A stretch of DNA of 22,378 bases from Prevotella sp. UBA4268 (GTDB lineage Bacteria; Bacteroidota; Bacteroidia; Bacteroidales; Bacteroidaceae). Location of the stretch: NCBI GenBank assembly GCA_002395135.1, contig DGWC01000077.1:98844-121221 (forward strand), given 5' to 3'. Below the pieces are notes generated by a model that was given only the letters and a program-made list of their open reading frames with translations, had not been told where the DNA came from and made no database searches. Positions 15,255 through 21,080 of this stretch are shown in pieces (position 1 is the stretch's first letter; every line of letters starts with the position of its first letter). The translations under genes and the position numbers were made by a program.

Positions 15255-16808
15255 ATGGACAAGAACGACATAAAGAAACTGTTGCAGAAGGGTGAGCGAC
15301 TGACCCTGGAGGCAAAACTGGCAAAAACCGATGTGCCTAAGTCGGTTTGGGGGAGTTATTCTGCTTTCGCAAATACGATGGGCGGGACTATTCTGTTGGG
15401 CGTATTTGAGGATTTGAAGGAGAAAGACCCGGCAAAGAGGTTTCGGATAGAAGGTGTTGATGATGCCGAAAAGATTCGTAAGGACTTTTGGAACACCATC
15501 AATAGCAATAAGGTGAGCGACAATATCCTGACGGATAGTGATGTAGAAGTGGTGGATGTGGACGGCGATGACGTGGTTTGCATCCATGTGCCGATGGCAG
15601 ATTGGCATGTAAAACCTGTCTATCTGAATGAGAATGTCTATAAGAACACGTTCAAGCGCAATCATGAGGGTGACTTCCATTGCACGGAACAACAGGTGAG
15701 GGCAATGATTCGTGACTCTTATGAGGGAGGTAACGACGGGGCGTTGATGGAGCATTACGACATGAACGATGTTGACCCTGACACGCTACGTAGATACCGC
15801 ACGTTGTTCCAATTCCGAAATGAGGGACATGTATGGAACGAAGTGGACGACAAGACTTTTTTGAAGAATCTTGGTGGCTATGTCGTTGACCGAGAGACGG
15901 GAAAAGAGGGCTTGACGATGGCTGGATTGATGATGTTTGGCAAGGGGCTTTCGATACAAGAGCGGTTTGCAAACTTCAGGATGGACTATATTGACTTCTG
16001 CAATCTGATAGGTGAAGAGCGTTATAGCGACCGATTGACCTACGATGGACGTTGGGAGAACAATTTGTATCAGTTCTTTAGCCGTGTGATTCCCAAAGTG
16101 ACCTTCGATCTTCCACGTCCATTCCGCATGGAAGGTATTCAGCGAATAGATGACACGCCCCTGCATAAAGCAGTGCGCGAGGCATTCACGAACTCCATTA
16201 TCCATGCTGATATTTTGTTGGAGGCGGGTGTACTGCGGATAGAAAAGCATGAAAACCGCTTGGTATTTCGAAATCCTGGGTTATTGATGCTTCCTTTGAA
16301 GGATATCTACGAAGGTGGCGTGTCAAAAGCCCGTAACCCGAAGATGCAGAACATGCTGAGGATGATTGGCTATGGTGAGAACCTCGGATCTGGCTTCCCG
16401 ATGATACTTAGTGCTTGGAAAGAAGCAGGTTGGGGTGAGCCTATTTTGGACAACCGCTTGGATGTGGATGAGGTCGCCTTGGTGCTCCCTATTAAACGAA
16501 TAAAGGGCAGTGCCCCCAAAAGTGCCCTCCAAAACAGAAAAAGTGGCCCCAAAAGTGGCCCCAAAAATGGCCCCAAAAATGGCCCCAAAAACAGAAAAAG
16601 TGACCCCAAAAAATTGTCGCCGCAAGAACGGCTTGATATGATTATAGCTATTATCAAAAATAACCCGCGAATTACTCGTAAGGATATTGAAGATATGCTT
16701 GGTGTAGGGCATACTACTATACAAAATGACCTCCGTATTTTGAAAGAACAATATGGTGTACACTATGAGGGGCCGAGCAAAACAGGCAAATGGGTAATTG
16801 ACAATTAG
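15255..16808 (+). CDS. AlbA_2 / GHKL-ATPase / winged-helix regulator-like protein
   Basis: A 517-residue protein of three parts. Residues 1-150 are an AlbA_2 domain (GERLTLEAKLAK, AFANTMGGTILLGV, VKPVYLNENVYKNTFKRNHEGD). Residues about 300-415 are the HATPase_c_4 region: Glu309-Ala-Phe-Thr-Asn313 ... His317 form the N-box, followed by RLVFRNPG, RNPKMQNMLRMIGYGENLGSGF. A lysine/glycine/proline linker (419-453) leads to a C-terminal winged helix (about 456-515; ITRKDIEDMLGVGHTTIQNDLRIL). Such proteins are usually labelled ATP-binding transcriptional regulators and often sit in defence or mobile regions; the true role is not known. Composition is AT-richer than the chromosomal flanks but less extreme than hsdS. 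It probably has its own transcription, since about 280 bases with a gene fragment separate it from hsdS. Confidence 0.82.
   Translation: MDKNDIKKLLQKGERLTLEAKLAKTDVPKSVWGSYSAFANTMGGTILLGVFEDLKEKDPAKRFRIEGVDDAEKIRKDFWNTINSNKVSDNILTDSDVEVVDVDGDDVVCIHVPMADWHVKPVYLNENVYKNTFKRNHEGDFHCTEQQVRAMIRDSYEGGNDGALMEHYDMNDVDPDTLRRYRTLFQFRNEGHVWNEVDDKTFLKNLGGYVVDRETGKEGLTMAGLMMFGKGLSIQERFANFRMDYIDFCNLIGEERYSDRLTYDGRWENNLYQFFSRVIPKVTFDLPRPFRMEGIQRIDDTPLHKAVREAFTNSIIHADILLEAGVLRIEKHENRLVFRNPGLLMLPLKDIYEGGVSKARNPKMQNMLRMIGYGENLGSGFPMILSAWKEAGWGEPILDNRLDVDEVALVLPIKRIKGSAPKSALQNRKSGPKSGPKNGPKNGPKNRKSDPKKLSPQERLDMIIAIIKNNPRITRKDIEDMLGVGHTTIQNDLRILKEQYGVHYEGPSKTGKWVIDN
16509..16610 (+). repeat. 12-base in-frame tandem repeat encoding the Gly-Pro-Lys linker
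   Basis: Four adjacent 12-base units run 16542-16589: two AGTGGCCCCAAA, then two AATGGCCCCAAA. Each encodes a (S/N)GPK-type tetrapeptide. Related units sit at 16509-16532 and 16599-16610, and the spacer AACAGAAAA occurs twice (16533-16541 and 16590-16598). All lengths are multiples of three, so copy-number change alters linker length without shifting the frame. Confidence 0.85.
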
Positions 16809-16818
16809 TGGTTTGTTT

Positions 16819-16833
16819 CATTGTGGCACAATG
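16819..16833. promoter_or_regulatory. 15-base perfect palindrome after the AlbA_2 gene
   Basis: CATTGTG-G-CACAATG lies 11 bases after the stop codon. It is too short and lacks the T tract needed for a terminator. It could be an operator, for example for the winged-helix protein just upstream or for the broken regulator at 16912. Confidence 0.4.
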
Positions 16834-16911
16834 TCTGAAATACATCCCATTCTGGGCTTAGATTTAATTTGCCTGTAATTTGCAAAGGTAAGAGAAACAT
16901 AAACATTTAGA

Positions 16912-16971
16912 ATGATGATATTTGGAAAGAAGATAAAGGAACTCCAAGAAGAACGTGGGTTGTGTATGTAG
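16912..16971 (+). pseudogene. Remnant of an XRE-type helix-turn-helix regulator
   Basis: A 19-codon frame reading MMIFGKKIKELQEERGLCM then stop. The GKKIKELQEERGL segment is the classic first helix of XRE/Cro-family regulators, which normally continue with about 60 or more residues. It is cut off before the recognition helix. The identification rests on a short motif and is tentative. Confidence 0.5.
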
Positions 16972-17003
16972 CCCGCATGTAACTGAGAGAATGGAAATGA
17001 TTC

Positions 17004-17037
17004 GAAAAACGGCGACAAAAGCATGTTGCCGTTTTTC
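17004..17037. terminator. Strong bidirectional hairpin terminator
   Basis: A 14-base-pair stem (17004-17017 with 17024-17037, one G-U pair) with loop AAAGCA. The right arm ends GCCGTTTTTC and the left begins GAAAAACGGC, so T tracts form on both strands. It marks the right end of the restriction/AlbA_2 transcripts. Confidence 0.75.
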
Positions 17038-17124
17038 TTCAAAATAGAAATGGGTTTTGGACAAAATGGACGTTGAAAAGGCAAAAAGGTAAGGATTCAT
17101 TACCGAGAAGCATATTCCGACGCA

Positions 17125-17234
17125 CAAAACCTATGCTTTTATGCTTCAAAAACTATGGTTTCACTGCCCAAAACCTATGGTCTTGCTCCTCAAAATCTAT
17201 GTTTTTGCAACCCAAAAGCATAGGTTTTGTCTGC
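17125..17234. repeat. Tandem array of 22-base units with a palindromic 17-base core
   Basis: Five units start at 17125, 17147, 17169, 17191 and 17213, exactly 22 bases apart. The core consensus CAAAACCTATGGTTTTG is itself a 7-3-7 palindrome, followed by a variable five-base spacer. The first core (17125-17140) and the last (17214-17229) are perfect 16-base inverse complements, so the whole array could also fold as one long hairpin. It lies 27 bases outside what is probably the last decayed unit (CAAACATCTGATTGGTTTG, from 17234). It is too short-period for a CRISPR, and no cas gene is near. A regulatory binding array or a small Bacteroidales repeat element is possible. Confidence 0.85.
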
Positions 17235-17403
17235 AAACATCTGATTGGTTTGTTTGAGAAAAACCAAAAATCGTTGTATTCGTTTGTTAATCAGAAGATT
17301 GTGAAAGGTGCCTCAAAACTCGTTTGTTTCGCAACCAGTCGACCGTCGGTGAACAATATCGCGCGTATGAGAGCCCGAAATTCGGATTTTCCATGACAAT
17401 TTA

Positions 17404-17418
17404 TGCATGAATCATGCA
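17404..17418. promoter_or_regulatory. Palindromic operator candidate upstream of the FimB/Mfa2-like gene
   Basis: TGCATGA-A-TCATGCA is a perfect 7-1-7 palindrome centred at 17411. This is about 60 bases before the expected transcription start and just upstream of the -33 element, a position typical of an activator site. Confidence 0.5.
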
Positions 17419-17436
17419 AAAACTTGGCGGTGTTGT

Positions 17437-17466
17437 TTTGTTGTTCAGATATTTTGTGTATATTTG
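17437..17466 (+). promoter_or_regulatory. Promoter of the FimB/Mfa2-like lipoprotein gene
   Basis: TTTG (17437-17440), an 18-base spacer and TATATTTG (17459-17466), a full TAnnTTTG match, 32 bases before the ATG. Confidence 0.7.
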
Positions 17467-17498
17467 CAATCAAGAATAAACACTAATCTAAAACAACT

Positions 17499-18386
17499 AT
17501 GAAAAAGAATATTTTGACTACCTATGTGCTCTTTCTCTCTGTCGTCTTTCTGGCAGCCTGTGAAAAACCGTTCATGGAGAACGATGGCGATGCCCAGCGC
17601 GAGCCTGATGCAAATGTGATGATTCGCGTAACGGGCTATGAAATGACACCCTTCGACAACTATCTCATGGAGACGCGAGCAGCCCAGAGCATCACGCAAC
17701 TGTGCAGCCGCCTGCAGTTTGTGCTCTTCAATGGAGAGACAAAGGTGAAGAGCATTAGTCAGAAGGAGGGAGACGAAGACTACGGCAAGGTGGCCCTTAA
17801 CCTTGAGGAAGGCAGTTACAAATTGGTGGTGATGGCCCATAACTGCGACGGAGCCGCCACCATCTCGCAGGCCGACAAGATAACATTTCCCAACAACCGG
17901 GTAACCGATACCTTTTATTATTGTGAGGATATCACCGTGGGCGCTCAACCTGCCACTTATGACGTGCAGTTGAAGCGTGCCGTGGCCATGTTCAGGCTGA
18001 CCATAACTGACGCGCTGCCGGCAGATGTGAAGAAAATGAAGTTTTATTATATTGGCGGAAGCAGCACTTTCGATGCCACGACGGGCAAGGGAAACGTGAA
18101 TTCGCGACAGACCGTGAACATCGTTCCCTCGGAAGGGCAGCAGCAGTTTGAGGTGTACACATTCCCACACGATGAGACGGGAACGCTGAAGATGACCGTT
18201 ACCGCGCTCGATGGCAGCGACAAAACCATTCAGGAGCGCCTTTTTGAGGATGTTCCCATACAGCGAAACATGATTACCCAGTACAAGGGGCAGTTCTTCG
18301 GCGGTGCTTCCGGCTCGTCGTCTTCCCACGAATTCAAGATGACTGCCGACGGTGAATGGAAGGGAACCAGCGACTATGGTTTCTGA
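17499..18386 (+). CDS. FimB/Mfa2-family lipoprotein (fimbrial anchor-like)
   Basis: A 295-residue exported lipoprotein with lipobox LAAC and lipid-anchored Cys21. The body is beta-rich, with features of the Bacteroidales FimB/Mfa2 family: LCSRLQFVLFNGE, LNLEEGSYKLVVMAHNCDGAATIS, TDTFYYCEDITV, RAVAMFRLTITDALP and, near the end, IQRNMITQYKGQFFG. Proteins of this family anchor or cap type V fimbriae on the outer membrane. Here no FimA/Mfa1-type major subunit lies beside it in the window, so it is an orphan or belongs to a scattered system. It has its own promoter with a palindromic site upstream. The C-terminus carries a Ser-rich stretch (SGSSSSH). The family call rests on pattern recognition. 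Confidence 0.68.
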   Translation: MKKNILTTYVLFLSVVFLAACEKPFMENDGDAQREPDANVMIRVTGYEMTPFDNYLMETRAAQSITQLCSRLQFVLFNGETKVKSISQKEGDEDYGKVALNLEEGSYKLVVMAHNCDGAATISQADKITFPNNRVTDTFYYCEDITVGAQPATYDVQLKRAVAMFRLTITDALPADVKKMKFYYIGGSSTFDATTGKGNVNSRQTVNIVPSEGQQQFEVYTFPHDETGTLKMTVTALDGSDKTIQERLFEDVPIQRNMITQYKGQFFGGASGSSSSHEFKMTADGEWKGTSDYGF

Positions 18387-18418
18387 TATCGCAGCCTTCT
18401 CACAGAAAGAGGATGAAT

Positions 18419-18462
18419 AAAAAAGAGGTTGCACAAAGGCATTGAGCGCCGATGTGCAACCT
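18419..18462 (-). terminator. Terminator of the rubredoxin operon (minus strand)
   Basis: A perfect ten-base stem, AGGTTGCACA (18426-18435) with TGTGCAACCT (18453-18462), loop 17 bases. On the minus strand it is followed by CTTTTTT, the expected T tract. It lies 24 bases beyond the rubredoxin stop. The plus side has no T run, so the FimB/Mfa2-like gene may end by another route. Confidence 0.8.
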
Positions 18463-18485
18463 GCATATTCCCAAAACCGAAGGGG

Positions 18486-18644
18486 TTATTCTTCAGAGAA
18501 ATCTTCTTTTCCTACTCCGCAAAGTGGGCATACCCAGTCTTCGGGCAGGTCTTCAAAAGCGGTGCCGGGCTCTATGCCGTTGTCGGGATCTCCCACTTCG
18601 GGGTCGTAAACATAACCGCATGTGTCGCAAATGTACTTTTTCAT
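18486..18644 (-). CDS. Rubredoxin
   Basis: A 52-residue iron-only electron carrier. Two Cys pairs bind the Fe(SCys)4 centre: CDTCGY near the N-terminus and CPLCGVGK near the C-terminus. Between them are the family-typical [25 protein letters not shown] residues. The start is set at the ATG giving [11 protein letters not shown], the normal rubredoxin N-terminus; the open frame runs further upstream to 18761, but that extension overlaps the GT9 gene and looks unreal. It probably supplies electrons for oxygen or peroxide detoxification in an anaerobe. The gene follows the GT9 gene by 61 bases on the same strand and ends in its own terminator. Confidence 0.96.
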   Translation of the reverse strand: MKKYICDTCGYVYDPEVGDPDNGIEPGTAFEDLPEDWVCPLCGVGKEDFSEE

Positions 18645-18705
18645 AATTGTTTGTTGTTTTAAGTGAATACTATTTTTAATTAAAACCGAATGGTCGGAGG
18701 GGTGT

Positions 18706-19776
18706 TCACGTGCCGGGTGCGGCCTGCTGACGCTGATAAACGGCGGTGAGTTTCTGCACAATCACATCGGGGGTGATGTGCTGCAGACAGGCATAGTCGC
18801 CGCGCAGACACGGCTTGTTGCCGTAGATGCTGCAGGGGCGGCAGGGCAGGTCTATCTGTATGGCATCGTCAGGATTCTGGTTATATCCCATGAAACCGGC
18901 ATAAGGGTGGGTGGCTCCCCACACGCTTACCACGGGAGTTCCCGTGAGCGAGGCCAGATGCATGTTGCCGCTGTCCATGGAGAGCATCAGGTCGAGATGG
19001 CTCATCAGGATGAGTTCCTGGCGCAGTCCGTGCAGTTGCTGCGAGGCGTTGGTGCACTGCGGGAATCGGTTGCACCAGTGGGCGAAGGTTTCAAACTCCT
19101 TTTCTCCACCTCCAAACAAGAAGATGCGGCAGTCGGGACGGCGCTCGGTTACTTGCCGTATGACCTCTTCCATGAGCGGCAGCGGGTATATTTTACCTTC
19201 ATGGGCGGCAAAAGGGGCGATGCCCAGCCACAGTTGGCGCGCCTCTTTCTGCCCGATGGATGGCGGCAATAGCGACAGGTCGCCCTTGCCTTCACCGAAG
19301 ATGCTTTTGAATGTGAGGGTTACGGGGTAGCCCAGTTTGTTGAAGACATCGCAGTAGTTTTGTATCGAGGTGGGCTGCTGCACCAGCCGCTTGTTGCTGG
19401 CTGCCACCAGGCGGCGCTTTCCCAGACGGTGCTTGTTGATATGCTGCACCTTATAGCGGCCCAGGTTAAAGCGTGCACGCAGGTATTCAGAGCGCAGCAC
19501 GTTGTGCAGGTCGGCAATAGCGGTGAAATGTTTGGCGGTGAGCCGCCGGTAGAGGCTGTTTAGTCCGCGCACCCCGCGATATTCCTGTTTCAGGTCGGCT
19601 TCCATAAAGCCCACGTTGGGAGCAAGGTCTTCAAAGAAAGCCTTGGCAAAGCCTCTGCTGAGCACGGTGAAGCGCACATGAGGGTACTGGCTGGCCAGCG
19701 ATGCCACCACAGGCACCGTCATGGCAACGTCGCCCAATGCCGAAAACCGGATGATCAGGACATGCTCTGTTTTCAT
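18706..19776 (-). CDS. Glycosyltransferase family 9 (heptosyltransferase-like)
   Basis: A 356-residue GT-B enzyme, likely adding a sugar during lipopolysaccharide core or glycan assembly at the cytoplasmic face of the inner membrane. The N-terminal [18 protein letters not shown] carries the conserved Asp16. Further motifs are [14 protein letters not shown] (acceptor/donor loop), [10 protein letters not shown] and the GT9 signature [26 protein letters not shown] (Asp268). The C-terminus has a Cys set, [20 protein letters not shown] (C312, C315, C323, C330), which could form disulphides or bind a metal. It follows the DUF4254 gene by 75 bases in the same direction. The exact sugar and acceptor cannot be read. 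Confidence 0.92.
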   Translation of the reverse strand: MKTEHVLIIRFSALGDVAMTVPVVASLASQYPHVRFTVLSRGFAKAFFEDLAPNVGFMEADLKQEYRGVRGLNSLYRRLTAKHFTAIADLHNVLRSEYLRARFNLGRYKVQHINKHRLGKRRLVAASNKRLVQQPTSIQNYCDVFNKLGYPVTLTFKSIFGEGKGDLSLLPPSIGQKEARQLWLGIAPFAAHEGKIYPLPLMEEVIRQVTERRPDCRIFLFGGGEKEFETFAHWCNRFPQCTNASQQLHGLRQELILMSHLDLMLSMDSGNMHLASLTGTPVVSVWGATHPYAGFMGYNQNPDDAIQIDLPCRPCSIYGNKPCLRGDYACLQHITPDVIVQKLTAVYQRQQAAPGT

Positions 19777-19851
19777 AGTCGCTTTTCTGCTTTCACTGTT
19801 TCTCTCTGCCGCTAAATTCTGTCATGGAGTTCCACCGAAAGATGACGGCCG

Positions 19852-20454
19852 TTATTTCTTATAGAGAACGGGATTGGTGGAGGGATCGTTATACATTTTC
19901 ATCTGGCGGTATACCTTCATATACTTGCGCCCTGCCTCGATATCCTCAAGCAGTTGGTCGATGGCCGTGCTCAGGTCAACTTGCTGTTCGAGCAGCACGT
20001 CGAGTTTCTGCTGGCATCGCTGGCGGTGCTCTTCGGTGGCATCGGTGCGCTCTGCCTGTTCGCGCATGTGGTATATCTTCAGTGCAAGGATGCTTAGACG
20101 GTCTACTGCCCATGCTGGACTCTCGGTGTTGATGCGGGCATCGGGGAGCACGGCCACGTTGGAATAGAGTTGGCGGAAATAACTGTCAATCTGCTCCACC
20201 AAGTCGGTGCGGTCCTGATTTGAGCGGTCTATGCGCCTTTTCAGCAGCAGCGCCTCCTCGGGGTTGATGTGAGGGTCGCGTATGATGTCCTCGAAATGCC
20301 ACTGCACGGTGTCGATCCAGCATTTCAGATAGAGCCGGTTTTCAATGGAATCGCGCTCAAATGGGTTTTTGATGGGCGTGTCGATGTTGTCGGTAACATG
20401 ATAGTCGTTGATGGCCATGTTGAACACCCGGTTGCAGTTTTCTGTAAATGTCAT
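19852..20454 (-). CDS. DUF4254 family protein
   Basis: A 200-residue, mostly helical, charged protein without signal or membrane segments, matching DUF4254 (Bacteroidetes-restricted). Helices around KCWIDTVQWHFEDIIRDPHINPEEALLLKRRIDRSNQDRTDLVEQID (approximate 44-90) and REQAERTDATEEHRQRCQQKLDVLLEQQVDLSTAIDQLLEDIEAG (approximate 132-176) suggest a helical bundle. It heads the transcript with the GT9 gene. Co-location with a heptosyltransferase-like gene hints at a role in surface glycan assembly, but no biochemical function is known to me. A -7 box (TAGTTTTG) lies 27 bases upstream on this strand. Confidence 0.82.
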   Translation of the reverse strand: MTFTENCNRVFNMAINDYHVTDNIDTPIKNPFERDSIENRLYLKCWIDTVQWHFEDIIRDPHINPEEALLLKRRIDRSNQDRTDLVEQIDSYFRQLYSNVAVLPDARINTESPAWAVDRLSILALKIYHMREQAERTDATEEHRQRCQQKLDVLLEQQVDLSTAIDQLLEDIEAGRKYMKVYRQMKMYNDPSTNPVLYKK

Positions 20455-20480
20455 ATTACTTAAGGTATTATTATTTTTTG

Positions 20481-20511
20481 CAAAACTACTATTTTATTTT
20501 CATATCTCCAA
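20481..20511 (-). promoter_or_regulatory. Promoter of the DUF4254-GT9-rubredoxin operon
   Basis: On the minus strand GTTG (20508-20511 complement region) is followed after about 20 bases by TAGTTTTG (20481-20488), a full TAnnTTTG match. The start of transcription would fall near 20474, 20 bases before the ATG. Confidence 0.6.
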
Positions 20512-20544
20512 CGATAATGAAAGAATAATTGTTTTCTTTTTGTC

Positions 20545-20616
20545 GTTTACGCACACAAAAAAGTTGATAAAAGTCAAAATTAATGCACAGAATGGGGTGT
20601 TGTGTGCATGTAAACG
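20545..20616. promoter_or_regulatory. Bulged inverted repeat upstream of the acpP promoter
   Basis: Left arm CGTTTAC-GCACACAA (20545-20559), right arm TTGTGTGC-AT-GTAAACG (20600-20616), fifteen base pairs with a two-base bulge and a 40-base centre. It lies 20 bases upstream of the -33 element of acpP and between two divergent promoters. It is a candidate operator for control of fatty-acid synthesis or of both transcripts. Confidence 0.55.
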
Positions 20617-20635
20617 TCGTTTTTTTGTGAAAATA

Positions 20636-20667
20636 TTTGCATACTTAAATAAAAATTCGTTCCTTTG
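20636..20667 (+). promoter_or_regulatory. Promoter of acpP
   Basis: TTTG (20636-20639), exactly 20 bases, then TTCCTTTG (20660-20667), one mismatch from TAnnTTTG. The predicted start near 20674 gives a leader of about 45 bases, A/T-rich before the ATG. Confidence 0.72.
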
Positions 20668-20720
20668 CACCCGGTTTAAAGTAAGAAGATTATTTTATTA
20701 ACATTTTAAATTTTACAATT

Positions 20721-20957
20721 ATGTCAGAAATTGAAAGCAAAGTTAAGGCTATTATCGTAGACAAGTTGGGTGTTGATGAGGCTGAAGTAAAGCCGGAGGC
20801 AAGTTTCACAAACGACCTGGGTGCTGACTCTCTTGACACCGTGGAACTGATCATGGAGTTTGAGAAAGAGTTCAACATCTCTATTCCAGACGATAAGGCT
20901 GAGACCATTGGCACTGTCGGTGATGCTATTAAGTACATCGAGGAGAACGCCAAATAA
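20721..20957 (+). CDS. acpP: Acyl carrier protein
   Basis: A 78-residue acidic four-helix protein that carries growing fatty acids on phosphopantetheine. The [12 protein letters not shown] motif provides the modified Ser37. The flanking sequence ([20 protein letters not shown] and [28 protein letters not shown]) is standard AcpP, and the length is normal. It precedes fabF, as in many bacteria. A complex repeat of about 100 bases now sits between them, which may affect the ratio of the two products. Confidence 0.98.
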   Translation: MSEIESKVKAIIVDKLGVDEAEVKPEASFTNDLGADSLDTVELIMEFEKEFNISIPDDKAETIGTVGDAIKYIEENAK

Positions 20958-20966
20958 ATTTTTTCT

Positions 20967-21062
20967 GAATGAAGGATGAAGGACGAAGGATAAAGAATGC
21001 AGGCATTCTTGATTCTTCTCTTTGCACGACACATAGGTGCAAAGGTTCTTCATTCTTCATTC
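20967..21062. repeat. Nested-hairpin repeat element between acpP and fabF
   Basis: Outer arms GAATGAAGGATGAAG (20967-20981) and CTTCATTCTTCATTC (21048-21062) pair over 15 positions with one G-U. Inside are two perfect hairpins: AAGAATGC-AG-GCATTCTT (20993-21010) and CTTTGCAC ... GTGCAAAG (21020-21027 with 21037-21044, nine-base loop). The left side is a run of seven-base GATGAAG-like units. Together they would form a multi-branched structure. It resembles dispersed palindromic intergenic elements more than a simple terminator, because no T tract follows. Confidence 0.75.
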
Positions 21063-21080
21063 TACATTTACAGATAAACT

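Noticed and set aside
17125..17234. CRISPR array
   Set aside because: Repeats are 17 bases with five-base spacers, the repeats vary between units and no cas gene is present.
17073..17396. A 107-codon frame across the 22-base repeat array
   Set aside because: Its sequence (FKNYGFTAQNLWSC...) is just the repeat translated in three shifting phases because 22 is not a multiple of three; it also covers the gap before a real promoter. I treat it as non-coding.
17445..18434. 329-codon minus-strand frame opposite the FimB/Mfa2-like gene
   Set aside because: The plus strand has promoter, signal peptide and lipobox; the minus frame has none of these.
18645..18761. N-terminal extension of rubredoxin
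   Set aside because: The 39 extra residues overlap the GT9 gene and are unlike rubredoxins; [11 protein letters not shown] is the normal start.
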